A program made the translations under genes and the position numbers. This document shows positions 30,829 to 39,310 of a DNA stretch of 39,310 nucleotides, in pieces. Location of the stretch: positions 1 through 39,310 of the forward strand of contig CALIGP010000113.1 of the NCBI GenBank assembly GCA_938021455.1. Reading direction: 5' to 3'. A model generated the notes under the pieces. That model made no database searches. It saw only the letters and a program-made list of their open reading frames with translations, and was not told where the DNA came from. Numbering within the stretch: the first letter of the stretch is position 1; every line of letters starts with the position of its first letter. This stretch comes from an uncultured Lewinella sp. Lineage in GTDB: Bacteria > Bacteroidota > Bacteroidia > Chitinophagales > Saprospiraceae.

Positions 30829-30847
30829 ATCCGAAAGGTAATGAGGA

Positions 30848-31816
30848 ATGATGAAGTTTCAAGATTATATTCGCAGGATGAGGCTATCGGTCATTATTCC
30901 CACATACAAAGGTATAGATACGATTAGTCGTGCGATTGACTCCGTTCTGGCGCAAGCGGATGTTGTAGATGAGTTACTGATTATTGATAATAACCCAGGA
31001 GAAACTACGGAGATGGTTCTTCGGGCGTACTTAGAGCATCCCCCCGTTCCGATAAGCTTGATTCGGGAAAAAGCTCAGGGAGCGGCCAGAGCAAGGAACG
31101 TAGGCATCAGAAAAGCTCAGGGGGAGTGGATTCAATTTCTTGACGATGATGATGAATTGCTGCCAGGGAAAATCGCCCGGCAATTGGATTTGGTGTTGCC
31201 AACTACAGACTGGGTAATGGGGAAAGGGGAAATGGTAAATCCCGACGGTAGTAGTGTCGTCCTTGAACTTTCACCTGAGCCTTGGAAGGGGTTAGTGTTC
31301 AACGGAGGTTTGGGAGACATGAACTCCAGTCTTTTTCGGCGAAAGACTTTACTTGATCTTGGTGGACAAAACGAAGACTTGGTGAATGGAGTCGATATGG
31401 AAATGTACTTCCGTTTACTCCAATATGGAGCCAATTGGATACAGGACCATGAGCGTTGTTCTTACTACTATAATCATGATGGATTCCGATTGTCTCGACA
31501 GGTACCCCGTGATCTGGTCCGTAGAGACTTGGAGTTGAAAGTGGCTGTCAGGAATTATTTGGAAAATAAAATGGAGGATTATTATAAATCGAATAAAGCT
31601 TTTTTTGAAACAGCCATTCTTCGTGGGATTTCCCGACAGTTTTCAGTTGATGAAGTAGCGGGAACGAAAAGTTATAGAAAATACTTTTCTACCGGTCTGC
31701 CGAAGGCGTTAGATGTTACCGTTTTGCCAAATGGAGTTTTGGTTTTTTTGTATAAACTGATTGGGTTTCCCAATACCGAATTATTAAGATCCCGATTGAG
31801 ACGCTTAATCAGGTAG
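30848..31816 (+). CDS. Glycosyltransferase family 2 protein
   Basis: 322 residues. The GT-A fold shows MRLSVIIPTYKGIDTISRAIDSVLAQ, LIIDNNPGE, AARARNVGIRKAQGEWIQFLDDDDELLPGKI with the acidic DDDD metal/nucleotide-binding site, and later NSSLFRRKTLLDLGGQNEDLVNGVDMEMYFRL with the acceptor-side acidic residue. It transfers a sugar from a nucleotide donor, presumably to a surface polysaccharide. The ATG at 30878, before RLSVIIP, is an alternative start. Its 3' end overlaps the next, convergent GT2 gene by 12 bp. Base composition is AT-richer than the flanking core genes. Confidence 0.9.
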   Translation: MMKFQDYIRRMRLSVIIPTYKGIDTISRAIDSVLAQADVVDELLIIDNNPGETTEMVLRAYLEHPPVPISLIREKAQGAARARNVGIRKAQGEWIQFLDDDDELLPGKIARQLDLVLPTTDWVMGKGEMVNPDGSSVVLELSPEPWKGLVFNGGLGDMNSSLFRRKTLLDLGGQNEDLVNGVDMEMYFRLLQYGANWIQDHERCSYYYNHDGFRLSRQVPRDLVRRDLELKVAVRNYLENKMEDYYKSNKAFFETAILRGISRQFSVDEVAGTKSYRKYFSTGLPKALDVTVLPNGVLVFLYKLIGFPNTELLRSRLRRLIR

Positions 31817-32713
31817 ACTGGAGACGTCTCGTCCTCGATATTTTCCCCATGCATTCGCTATGTTGCCGATAGTGTCCAATACGGCATTTTGCCAATAGTA
31901 ATTGTCTCGTACCAAAATTTTAATAATAGATTTTGGAGTGGTGATAAATACTATTGTAATTATTTTTTTAAAAAGATCTTTCAGGGTGAAAGGGTGACTG
32001 ACAGAAAGTGAATTCCATGCGACCCCATGTGAAAAAGACATCTTTAGTTGGTTCGCCAACAGGTGCTTTCGGGGAGCGACTAAATGAGACATTTTCATGT
32101 CGGAATTGAAATGTAGTAAAAGCCCCATGCTTCGAGCCCTGTCTTGAATTTCATCTTCCTCTCCGTACCCGAAGGAGGTAGCTTTCATGCCAAGTTCATG
32201 GTTAAAATTTCCAATGTCTTCAAATGTTTTTCGCCGGAAAGCGAGGATCCCTGCGCTGAGATATTCTCCCGGTTTTATTTTTGTTAATCCATCCTTAAGT
32301 ACCGCTCGCTGTGGACTAGAGTAGATGGCCTTTAACCAACTGGGGGGAGTGGATTCGAAGTGATGGAAATACATTCCGCCAACAATATCTACTTCTTTAT
32401 TTTCAAAAGCAGAGAGGGTGGCTGATATCAGATTTCTGTCCGGAATGGCATCGTCATCCAAGAATAATAGGATGGAGTTTTTAGCTTTCTGAATGGCCTT
32501 GTTTCTGGCAGAACTAAGGCCGATTACGGGCTCTTCATAATAGCGGGCATTAAACTTCTTCGCAATGGCAGCGCAGTCTACGTTGCAGTCATTGTCTATG
32601 ACCATAATGGTGAAGCCGGAGATGGACTGAGCCGTCAGGGCCGTCAGGCAGTCTTTAAGTAAGCGGTTTCTCCGGTACGTACAAATGGCTACGGTGATGT
32701 CTTCTGCTTTCAT
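31805..32713 (-). CDS. Glycosyltransferase family 2 protein
   Basis: 302 residues with a GT-A core: ITVAICTYRRNRLLKDCLTALTAQS, MVIDNDCN, GLSSARNKAIQKAKNSILLFLDDDAIPDRNL (DDD site), then a GGMYFHHFES loop and ELGMKATSFGYGEEDEIQDRARSMG. This resembles the chondroitin-synthase-like or capsular GT2 branch. It is convergent with the preceding GT2 gene (12-bp overlap) and divergent from the sulfotransferase. AT-rich composition and the alternating gene order fit a strain-variable surface-glycan patch. Donor and acceptor sugars are not predictable. Confidence 0.9.
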   Translation of the reverse strand: MKAEDITVAICTYRRNRLLKDCLTALTAQSISGFTIMVIDNDCNVDCAAIAKKFNARYYEEPVIGLSSARNKAIQKAKNSILLFLDDDAIPDRNLISATLSAFENKEVDIVGGMYFHHFESTPPSWLKAIYSSPQRAVLKDGLTKIKPGEYLSAGILAFRRKTFEDIGNFNHELGMKATSFGYGEEDEIQDRARSMGLLLHFNSDMKMSHLVAPRKHLLANQLKMSFSHGVAWNSLSVSHPFTLKDLFKKIITIVFITTPKSIIKILVRDNYYWQNAVLDTIGNIANAWGKYRGRDVSSLPD

Positions 32714-32780
32714 GTGCCTATCTTGCCAACTGCGACGTTCTTTACCCTGGGCGATGGGTGAAGATTTAAAACAACGATGA

Positions 32781-33515
32781 GTGAAGATAGTACATCTGTC
32801 AAATACACTTTATAAATTGGCCAGGAGTTGGCTGGGGATCAGACTGATTGATCCTTTAGAGATCTTTTATGACGTTGAGCGCAGAATCATATACCCGATT
32901 ATCTCTAAGTCAGGAAACTCTACGGTAAAGCTTAAGGTTATTCAGCAGTGGAACCCGGATTATGTAGGGGAGTTTCCGGGGATTCACCGGGAAGACCCTT
33001 CGTTATTGACTAAGGGTAAAGTACAGCGGCTTTTTTTTTATCGAAAGCGCAATTATGTAGAATTCTGTCGGGGTAAATCAATCGTCCTGTTTATTCGAAA
33101 TCCGTATGAACGCTTTTATTCTCTTTTTCTCGGGGTACGATCAAAGCGTAACATTCTATATAAAGACCCCGCTGGTATGCATGGAGTTGTACGTATTTCT
33201 GAGGGGATTAGCTGGTCTTCGTTATTAAGATTTGTTGCTTTTGTCCCAGACAGCCTGGCCGACAAGCATTTTCGAAGGCAAACGCTATTCTTGGGAAAGG
33301 AGGTGGAAAAAGAAGCCGGTAGTATCAGAATACAGCTACTAGAAAACCTTGATGGTGCTTTCCCTTTAGAGGGTTCTATTCAGGGCAAAGCAGAGAGATT
33401 GAACGTAAGCAGTTCCCGTATACCAACAAACCTCCAAGATGAACTCAAAAGTCATAATGGATTTCGACGCAGGTATGCGAAGGATATTAGAATTTATGAA
33501 GATTTGCTGCTCTAG
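32781..33515 (+). CDS. Sulfotransferase family protein (PAPS-dependent, glycan type)
   Basis: 244 residues from a GTG codon; the codon before it is TGA, so no upstream start is possible in frame. RRIIYPIISKSGNSTVK (about residues 34-50) fits the 5'-phosphosulfate loop of carbohydrate sulfotransferases (P-K-x-G-x-T/S class), and IVLFIRNPYERFYSLFL (about 104-120) fits the 3'-phosphate loop with the R-x-P-x-x-R-x-x-S pattern. It would move sulfate from PAPS to a sugar hydroxyl, plausibly on the glycan made by the adjacent GT2 enzymes. PAPS-forming genes are not in the window. Confidence 0.75.
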   Translation: MKIVHLSNTLYKLARSWLGIRLIDPLEIFYDVERRIIYPIISKSGNSTVKLKVIQQWNPDYVGEFPGIHREDPSLLTKGKVQRLFFYRKRNYVEFCRGKSIVLFIRNPYERFYSLFLGVRSKRNILYKDPAGMHGVVRISEGISWSSLLRFVAFVPDSLADKHFRRQTLFLGKEVEKEAGSIRIQLLENLDGAFPLEGSIQGKAERLNVSSSRIPTNLQDELKSHNGFRRRYAKDIRIYEDLLL

Positions 33516-33539
33516 TAGAGCATAGGACAAGTTAGAACT

Positions 33540-36500
33540 CTATCGTAGTATAACGACTTTGCCTAAGTCCCGCTGGAAGAACTGACTCACACCAGTATCG
33601 TGTTTCTTCAACGTATTTCCATTACCATCATCAGTAATGACGCGATAGATATATACGCCGTTGGCCAAGAGGTCTCCATATTCATCAGTGCCATCCCATT
33701 CGAAGTCTGTTTGGTGTGTTCCTATTTTTAGACTTTCCAATTGAGCAAGGTCAACATCTCTTACAACTCTTCCGGAAACGGTCATGATCTGGATTCGGAA
33801 AACTTCCGGTGGTTCATTACCGGTTAAGGTATAGACGAATCGGGTTTTGGTCGTGAAAGGGTTCGGGTAAGTCAAAACGTTGGAAACACGCTGTTCATTG
33901 ATGACTTCAAATTCCTGGCGGAAGGCTAGTCGTCCGGTAGCATTGTTGGACCGGTCTCGACCAATGACTTCCAGAATATACCGCCCGTCAATTTCAAGGT
34001 TAGGGCGGAAGTAAATCTGTGCCTCATTGTCAGCTGCAGTGGTGGCTGGCACGAATTCCAAGCGCGTATCATTAAAGCTTATCCGTTCTTCCGCACCATT
34101 TGGGTCAGTCAATACCAGCCTATAAGCAGCAGTGTCATCTAGTAGTAGCTGGCGGTTATCATCTCTGATATCAACCAGTATTTCAGGGCTACTGCTTACT
34201 AAGTCTCCTTCCCTGATCCGCTGCCCGTCAAAATATACCTGAAGGATAGGGTCAATGACATCTTTATTGAAGCTAACCCTGGTATTCAGGTAATTATTAA
34301 TAAGGATTTTCTCTGGCTGGTCTTCTCCAGGGTTAAGAGTTACTTCTAACCTTAGGTCGCTTGTATTCTCATCCGTTGGAATATTGAAACTCACCTCACC
34401 TCTGGACTGAGGAGGGGAGGGAGGGTTAAGAACCTGCCTGCTTGTGAGCTGATTGCTTTCGTCAATAACGTCGAGTTGAATTAAAAGGCTATCAAAGCCG
34501 ATCAACGAAATATTCTCATAACCTACGTTAAAGATGATAGGCTCGCCTTGCTCCAGGGAATCAGGAGCAGAAAAAACGTACTGTGGGTTGATGGCAACAT
34601 CTCCATAAGGAATGTGCCCTAAGTACAGATGTCTTAGGGTGGGAGCCGACCGTCCTTCCTCGTCGAAAAAGAGCACTTCAGCTCTCATCTTAGGGAAGTC
34701 ATTTGGGCTGTAGGTTGATATGTCTAAGTTGAAATTCCTGGAAGTTCTATGATCTATAACCTGATCGACGAGGCGGCTTTCGGTACCATCCGGGGAGATT
34801 CCCCAAAGATAAAGGAGTATGCTATCGGTCTCGCTTAGGTTTTCCGGGGCCAGGTTAAGGGATAAATTTGTCCAGGCTTTTGCCGGTCCCACTTCTTCTG
34901 ACGACCAGCTGCCTTCTGGCCAGTTGCTGAAAATTTGGGTTTGCATTAAAATGGTGTCCGTAATGTTGGTCGCAATTTCTTCTTCCAGTAAACCCAGGTC
35001 CTGCTGGAACGCCATTACATAAGGTACGGGTCCGCTTTCGTTCAATCGCCTTATGTGCTGTGCACCTTGCTCTTCCAGTACGTCGAAGATAGTTTTTCCC
35101 GTAGACTCCTCTGGAGTATTCCAACCATCAGTAAAGTAGTTCGGTAGGTTTCTTCTTTGCAAAGAATAGAGAAAAACATAGCGCCCGGAAGGTATAGCTT
35201 CCGTTAGAAACTGAACCAACCCATTTCTACCCGCAGCAGTAGAAGTATTGAAGTTCCAGGTGGTAGATCGTCTCACAATAGTGTTATATAAACCAGTGGA
35301 TAAGTTGGGGTACCACTTACTATTATTTAAACTATCTATTACCAAAACGGAGATTCCTGATCTTATGTGCCACTGAAATGGGGAGTTTAGCCGCTGAGCA
35401 CCCCGCATGAATCTGGGCATATCTGCACCGGAATAAATGGCATTAAAAATTCTAATATCGGCGCTTGTTCTTGCAAAGTTCCAGCCTTCAGAGAGTGTAT
35501 CGCCGAAAACATTGGTAAACTGACCGTCGATAGTTTGCCCGGGGTCCTGCATGGCCCACCCAACTTCTTCTGCTGACTGCTCCGCTAACCAGGTGAAAGA
35601 GCTTTCACTCCAGATATAACCTGCTCCTTCTGTGTAAATAGAGTCTGGACTAATTCTCCAATAATAGGTTGTACTGTCAATTGGGGTGAATCCTGGTTGG
35701 TATCGGATAACTCCACCGGGGCTATTAATTCTTCCGCTGGAAAGCAAGTTGGAAAACGCTCGGTCATCTGAAACCTGAATTAAGTATTCTCTTTCAGCGG
35801 CTAGTGCATTAGTGGTAGACGAAATCAACTCTATCTGCCCTCCGATAACGGCGTAAGGCGGAGGGAAAGCGACCTTCGCTGTATTGGCAATAAAGGTTAG
35901 TGGGACTCCGACTCTCGTGCCACTTTTGAGTTCGTTATTTTGCTCTGCCTGAGGGGCTGGCAGTTCAATGATTTCATTGTTGACGTCGATGGTGACAAAT
36001 ATCCTGTTTAAACCAACCGATGGCAGGCCCTGGCTGGGTAGCTGAATGTCAACTATGTTTTCATAATCAGGAACCGACACTCTTTCTTGATGTAATTCAA
36101 GTACTTCACCACTGGGTAATTCCTGGCGGAAATTTAGGGTGACGCTATCCTGATTTCCTCGCTTACCAAGGTTGAGCATTCGTAAACTTATCTCATAATT
36201 AGCCTCTTGTACGGGAATGACCTCGGGCGTGAACCGAACCGAAGTGGGGTCGATGATCAAGTCGGGACCCGGATGCGGATGCAATCGGTAGGCGGGGTCA
36301 CCACTAATGGCAAACTGCTCCAAGAGAATAGCAATACTACGAGCCGAAGTATTGCTAAAGCTTTCAATGTTTTTACGTAATGCATCTCCTATCCCATTAC
36401 CGTACTCTTCGTTGGCCGTAAGCCGGTATAACTCGTCGGCAAAGCTACCAAGCGCGCCGATAAATCCAACCCCTTTTGAGGCCGCAAAGGCTACCGCACC

Positions 36501-38534
36501 TTTATTAGGCAGGAAAATGAATCGTTCACTAATGCTCCTACTTTTGGTGAAAGCATCACCACTGTAGCAGCCCAGACTCAACATGTAAGGATACTTACCC
36601 CGGTTGAAATAGTTGTCGGGGTCGTCAATACTGAAGTCAAAGCCCTGACTACTGGAGTGGCCATAAAAAGTAATGATGGCCGTTCCATCATTGATGCGGT
36701 TGAAGATATCATCCTGCTGACTGCTTTCAATGGGGTCTGAACTGGTTTTGAAAAAAGAGGTGACGTTGGCACCCATCTCAGAACTTTCAATGGTGGCTTC
36801 GAGCCGGGCCAGGTTTCGTTGGATACTGAACTGTTCGCCTGCGCTACCTCCACCCCCCAGGTGCATGACTTGCTTCATCCATTCCCGATCCTCAATGGTT
36901 TGATCACTAAGGGCTATTTGTGCTTCAACCTCTATGAGTTTTTCCAGGTAAATAGCAACTTCGCTCTCAGAGATGGCTGCCAGTCGACCGGTGGATAGCA
37001 GAGGGGTTACGTTTCCGAGCTCGGCCGATAGCAAATTGTCGGAGGCCGGAAAGCCAAAGGATGGAATGAAAAATGTAGCCTGTTCGCTGGCCAGTTGGTC
37101 TGGACGGCGAATATCAGGGTATTCCCGTCCCTTACCGATTATAAAAAGGTACTGTAGGTTTGGTGAGGAGAGGCGGGCCGCCGCGAGGTAGTTGCGAATA
37201 GCCATGGGATGATTCTGAACACCGTAACCAAACTCGTCGAATAGGTCTTCGGTATTTACAACGTGTACCCGGTAGCTTCCTCCGGCAGCACTCCGGCGGT
37301 AATCAGCCATTTGCTGAATGGCGGGCCCATTGAGGCGACGGCTCGTAAGGATGAGGTAATTCGTTTGGCTATCCGTTGGAAGGGTAGTGCTAAACCGATG
37401 AGAAGTGGCGGAAGCCGGGCTCAGGTAATCGTTTTCGGATACGAGCTGATAAAGGAGTGTGTCATTGCTGGCCGGTAGATCGAAAGTGACATTTCCGGAG
37501 GCAACAGAGCCACTAAAAAATTCTTCGCTCACTGGAGAGTAGAGCCGCATTGCACCTGCGTCCGCGCCTACTCCCGTTAGTTCTAGTCGACCATTGCCCG
37601 CACGGGCGGGAAGCTGAAAATCCCTTAAACTCTCTTCAAAGACCGGATTAGCGGGGTAATAAATATTCATCCAGGCCAGATTGGCCTTGTCCTGGTTACT
37701 AGCGGTGCCCGAAAATGACACCTCAATTTCTTCACCGTTCGGGAATACACTGAAATCCGGTTGGTGCATGGTCCAGTTAGGTGCCTCCCAAGTCGTTAAT
37801 AGGTTGTTGTCTACTTTAATTTCCTGACTATGATTACCGAAAGCAAGACCAAAACGAAGCGTAAGCCTGGCTTCATTTCCGTTCGCTTGGGGCGTTGCCA
37901 AAGTGGTCGTACTTTCTACGTTTCCATTAGAAGAAAGTAAATCACTACTACTTCTGCTTCCGAAACCCTCGACGGGCTCATAATGAGAGTAGTAAATGCT
38001 AGCTCCTGAAGAACGACTGTAGGCCTTAGTCATATAGTCTCCGAAAACGACTTCTGTTTTTCGTAGAATTTCATTAATCGGAGCCAACTGTCCCTGAACC
38101 TTTGCCTCCAGGTAAAACGGACCACCAACGGGTGCCAGACTAAGGTAATAGCTAGCCGTATCGGAGTGCATACTAAAGCGATCATTGAGCTGCATGTCTT
38201 CCGGCGACTCAAAAAGATGTCGATCGAGATCTCCCCGGTTTTTTTCTCCGTAAAAGACGATCCCTTCGGCGGTGACTTCAATCGGAACTGCCTGTCCTTT
38301 ATGATGAAGTGTCCATTTCTCAGTGTTGCTCGAATTTAGCTCCAACCCAGCGGCAGCAATTTGCTGAGGAGTAATCCGGAACACACCGTCTTCGATAATA
38401 CCGACTTTCAGATAGTCACGATCATAATCGATCCATTCCTGACCATACAATATCTCACCACTTGCGGAAGGCATTTGGGCGAAAAGTGTGGTAGTGAGTG
38501 ATAGTAAACAAAGCGTGTAGAGGGTGCGAAACAT
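33540..38534 (-). CDS. porU2: Type IX secretion sortase-like C25 peptidase (PorU2-like)
   Basis: 1664 residues from the ATG at 38534, which gives a normal signal peptide (MFRTLYTLCLLSLTTTLFAQ); an eight-residue longer start at 38558 adds polar residues before it. The gingipain-like C25 domain is at about 390-760, with catalytic His626 (TFYGHSSSQG) and Cys656 (LSLGCYSGD). Beta-sandwich regions follow. The last ~95 residues are a T9SS type A sorting domain: LTYPNPFTTKTRFVYTL, VSGRVVRDVDL, WDGTDEYGDLLANGVYIYRV. PorU cleaves sorting domains and attaches cargo to surface lipopolysaccharide; PorU2 is a larger relative in this phylum. Residues 323-328 (GADAGA) come from an in-frame copy of the dispersed 18-bp repeat. 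Confidence 0.88.
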   Translation of the reverse strand: MFRTLYTLCLLSLTTTLFAQMPSASGEILYGQEWIDYDRDYLKVGIIEDGVFRITPQQIAAAGLELNSSNTEKWTLHHKGQAVPIEVTAEGIVFYGEKNRGDLDRHLFESPEDMQLNDRFSMHSDTASYYLSLAPVGGPFYLEAKVQGQLAPINEILRKTEVVFGDYMTKAYSRSSGASIYYSHYEPVEGFGSRSSSDLLSSNGNVESTTTLATPQANGNEARLTLRFGLAFGNHSQEIKVDNNLLTTWEAPNWTMHQPDFSVFPNGEEIEVSFSGTASNQDKANLAWMNIYYPANPVFEESLRDFQLPARAGNGRLELTGVGADAGAMRLYSPVSEEFFSGSVASGNVTFDLPASNDTLLYQLVSENDYLSPASATSHRFSTTLPTDSQTNYLILTSRRLNGPAIQQMADYRRSAAGGSYRVHVVNTEDLFDEFGYGVQNHPMAIRNYLAAARLSSPNLQYLFIIGKGREYPDIRRPDQLASEQATFFIPSFGFPASDNLLSAELGNVTPLLSTGRLAAISESEVAIYLEKLIEVEAQIALSDQTIEDREWMKQVMHLGGGGSAGEQFSIQRNLARLEATIESSEMGANVTSFFKTSSDPIESSQQDDIFNRINDGTAIITFYGHSSSQGFDFSIDDPDNYFNRGKYPYMLSLGCYSGDAFTKSRSISERFIFLPNKGAVAFAASKGVGFIGALGSFADELYRLTANEEYGNGIGDALRKNIESFSNTSARSIAILLEQFAISGDPAYRLHPHPGPDLIIDPTSVRFTPEVIPVQEANYEISLRMLNLGKRGNQDSVTLNFRQELPSGEVLELHQERVSVPDYENIVDIQLPSQGLPSVGLNRIFVTIDVNNEIIELPAPQAEQNNELKSGTRVGVPLTFIANTAKVAFPPPYAVIGGQIELISSTTNALAAEREYLIQVSDDRAFSNLLSSGRINSPGGVIRYQPGFTPIDSTTYYWRISPDSIYTEGAGYIWSESSFTWLAEQSAEEVGWAMQDPGQTIDGQFTNVFGDTLSEGWNFARTSADIRIFNAIYSGADMPRFMRGAQRLNSPFQWHIRSGISVLVIDSLNNSKWYPNLSTGLYNTIVRRSTTWNFNTSTAAGRNGLVQFLTEAIPSGRYVFLYSLQRRNLPNYFTDGWNTPEESTGKTIFDVLEEQGAQHIRRLNESGPVPYVMAFQQDLGLLEEEIATNITDTILMQTQIFSNWPEGSWSSEEVGPAKAWTNLSLNLAPENLSETDSILLYLWGISPDGTESRLVDQVIDHRTSRNFNLDISTYSPNDFPKMRAEVLFFDEEGRSAPTLRHLYLGHIPYGDVAINPQYVFSAPDSLEQGEPIIFNVGYENISLIGFDSLLIQLDVIDESNQLTSRQVLNPPSPPQSRGEVSFNIPTDENTSDLRLEVTLNPGEDQPEKILINNYLNTRVSFNKDVIDPILQVYFDGQRIREGDLVSSSPEILVDIRDDNRQLLLDDTAAYRLVLTDPNGAEERISFNDTRLEFVPATTAADNEAQIYFRPNLEIDGRYILEVIGRDRSNNATGRLAFRQEFEVINEQRVSNVLTYPNPFTTKTRFVYTLTGNEPPEVFRIQIMTVSGRVVRDVDLAQLESLKIGTHQTDFEWDGTDEYGDLLANGVYIYRVITDDGNGNTLKKHDTGVSQFFQRDLGKVVILR
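37551..37568 (+). repeat. Dispersed 18-bp repeat inside the porU2-like gene, in frame
   Basis: TGCACCTGCGTCCGCGCC, an exact copy of the units at 15706 and 25609. Read on the minus strand it adds six codons (Gly-Ala-Asp-Ala-Gly-Ala) between LTGV and MRLYSP without shifting the frame. Confidence 0.88.
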
Positions 38535-38854
38535 ATCAAATTCGTTGTAACCTGCCAAAGGGACTGTAAATATAACGAGGAAGATAGTGGATCGTTGCCT
38601 AAATTGGTAGTAGCTTTTGTCGGGAAGGAACAGTTCCGGAAAGGCGTAAGCATATTGTTGGCGCGCACGCAGGTGCCAGGCTGGTTTTGGGGCAATGCGT
38701 CCGAGCGTACTTTAGTTGGTTAGATCGGGTCAAAAATGGTGTGGAATCCAGCGAATATTTATGGGGTAATTCCTTTTGGAACCAACGATAATACTTTCCG
38801 GGTGTTTTAGCTGGTGAACAACCGGAAAACAGGCCCGGCTTAAAATACATTTGC
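38535..38854. other. Divergent gap between the porU2-like and P450 genes
   Basis: No gene is seen in this 320-bp stretch. It holds one diverged 18-bp repeat (38660-38677) and a TACATTTG box at 38846-38853, too close to the P450 ATG to be its ordinary promoter. No strong hairpin was found. Confidence 0.5.
38660..38677 (-). repeat. Diverged copy of the dispersed 18-bp repeat
   Basis: The plus strand reads GGCGCGCACGCAGGTGCC, matching the reverse complement of the consensus at 16 of 18 positions. Confidence 0.6.
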
Positions 38855-39310
38855 ATGCTACTCCCGCCAAAAATTCCGCTGTTTGAGGTGTTGAAGAACC
38901 TGCCCCAAATGGCTGGCCAGCCCATTGAAGTATTCCATGGTTACGTTGAGAAGTACGGCCAAAACTTTATTCTTAAAATGGGGGCAAGCCGACTTACCCA
39001 TTTGACCGTTGATGCGGAGGTGATTCGTCACGTTTTACAACGAAACCACCGCAACTATGAGAAGAGTGAGATTCAGACGACTCAGTTAGCCCGGTTTTTG
39101 GGTAAGGGGCTTTTAACCAACAGCGGGAAAGACTGGCTTAAGCAGCGACGTCTGATTCAACCTGGGTTTCACCGCCAGCGCCTGAAAGCGTTGACGGAGG
39201 AGATGCAGGGGGTTATCCAGCAGCAATGTAAAAAACTGGACGCAGCCATCACCGACGGGCAGCCACTTTCTTTACATGAATTCACGCGGGGAGCGGTGTT
39301 TCGCATCATT
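38855..39310 (+). CDS. Cytochrome P450 (partial, 3' end outside window)
   Basis: 152 codons are visible from the ATG at 38855. The N-terminal P450 region is clear: LFEVLKNLPQMAGQPIEVFHGYVEKYGQNFILKMG, VIRHVLQRNHRNYEKSE, and the helix-C motif WLKQRRLIQPGFHRQRL, in which Trp and Arg contact the heme propionates. The I-helix, ExxR and Cys-ligand regions lie beyond the window. It inserts oxygen into an unknown substrate and needs redox partners not seen here. No membrane helix at the N-terminus, so it should be soluble. Confidence 0.88.
   Translation, partial: MLLPPKIPLFEVLKNLPQMAGQPIEVFHGYVEKYGQNFILKMGASRLTHLTVDAEVIRHVLQRNHRNYEKSEIQTTQLARFLGKGLLTNSGKDWLKQRRLIQPGFHRQRLKALTEEMQGVIQQQCKKLDAAITDGQPLSLHEFTRGAVFRII

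Noticed and set aside
38846..38853. TACATTTG as the P450 promoter -7 box
   Set aside because: With the spacing seen at the SRP RNA, transcription would begin after the ATG at 38855; no -33 box fits either.

Overview
The window looks like a chromosomal segment of a Bacteroidota bacterium, most likely a marine, Lewinella-like member of the Saprospiria. The phylum call rests on a SusC/SusD pair, a PorU-type type IX secretion (T9SS) sortase with its own C-terminal sorting domain, a PorE-like OmpA protein, promoter boxes of the TAnnTTTG class with TTTG about 19-21 bp upstream, and A-rich leaders with no clear Shine-Dalgarno sequence. The family-level call is inference. There are 26 protein genes, two of them cut by the window ends, and one RNA gene, the SRP RNA. 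No insertion sequence, prophage, CRISPR array, tRNA or rRNA was seen.

Layout. 1-4.5 kb: a cut XRE regulator, divergent from an ECF sigma factor; a NYN-LOTUS protein whose nuclease residues look degraded; an HscA-type Hsp70. 4.5-11.4 kb: a beta-helix lipoprotein, then on the minus strand an MlaEF-type lipid ABC pair, an APC permease, a PAP2 phosphatase and a conserved lipoprotein. 11.6-16.6 kb, plus strand: a PorE-like OmpA protein, a SPOR-like protein, a DUF4920 lipoprotein, CysE and PdxJ. 16.6-23.1 kb: the most striking locus, a strongly codon-biased SusC-SusD-lipoprotein operon. It has a near-consensus promoter, a ~239-nt leader, three TTTCGAC boxes at exact 21-bp spacing upstream, and GC-rich hairpins at each gene junction. 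23.2-29 kb: a GH3-like adenylating enzyme, a TonB-C domain protein, a GMC oxidoreductase with its gluconate-dehydrogenase subunit-3 partner, the SRP RNA and a DoxX protein. 29-33.5 kb: an AT-richer patch of surface-glycan genes (membrane sulfatase/phosphotransferase, two GT2 glycosyltransferases, a sulfotransferase) in alternating orientation. 33.5-38.5 kb: a 1664-residue PorU2-like sortase. The window ends inside a cytochrome P450.

The genes mostly build or service the cell envelope: SusCD uptake, T9SS export and anchoring, lipid transport, surface glycans and lipoproteins. The intergenic DNA is unusually rich in palindromic and dispersed repeats. An 18-bp motif (TGCACCTGCGTCCGCGCC) occurs in several gene gaps and once in frame inside the porU2-like gene. 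A composite hairpin pair sits at two convergent gene junctions. Tandem short repeats with inverted copies fill two gene gaps. A 167-bp imperfect palindrome lies between the GMC operon and the SRP RNA gene. I do not see a clear new defence or biosynthetic system. The best candidates for undescribed biology are the sus leader and box array, the repeat families, and the terminator-like hairpin inside a divergent leader near 11.6 kb.
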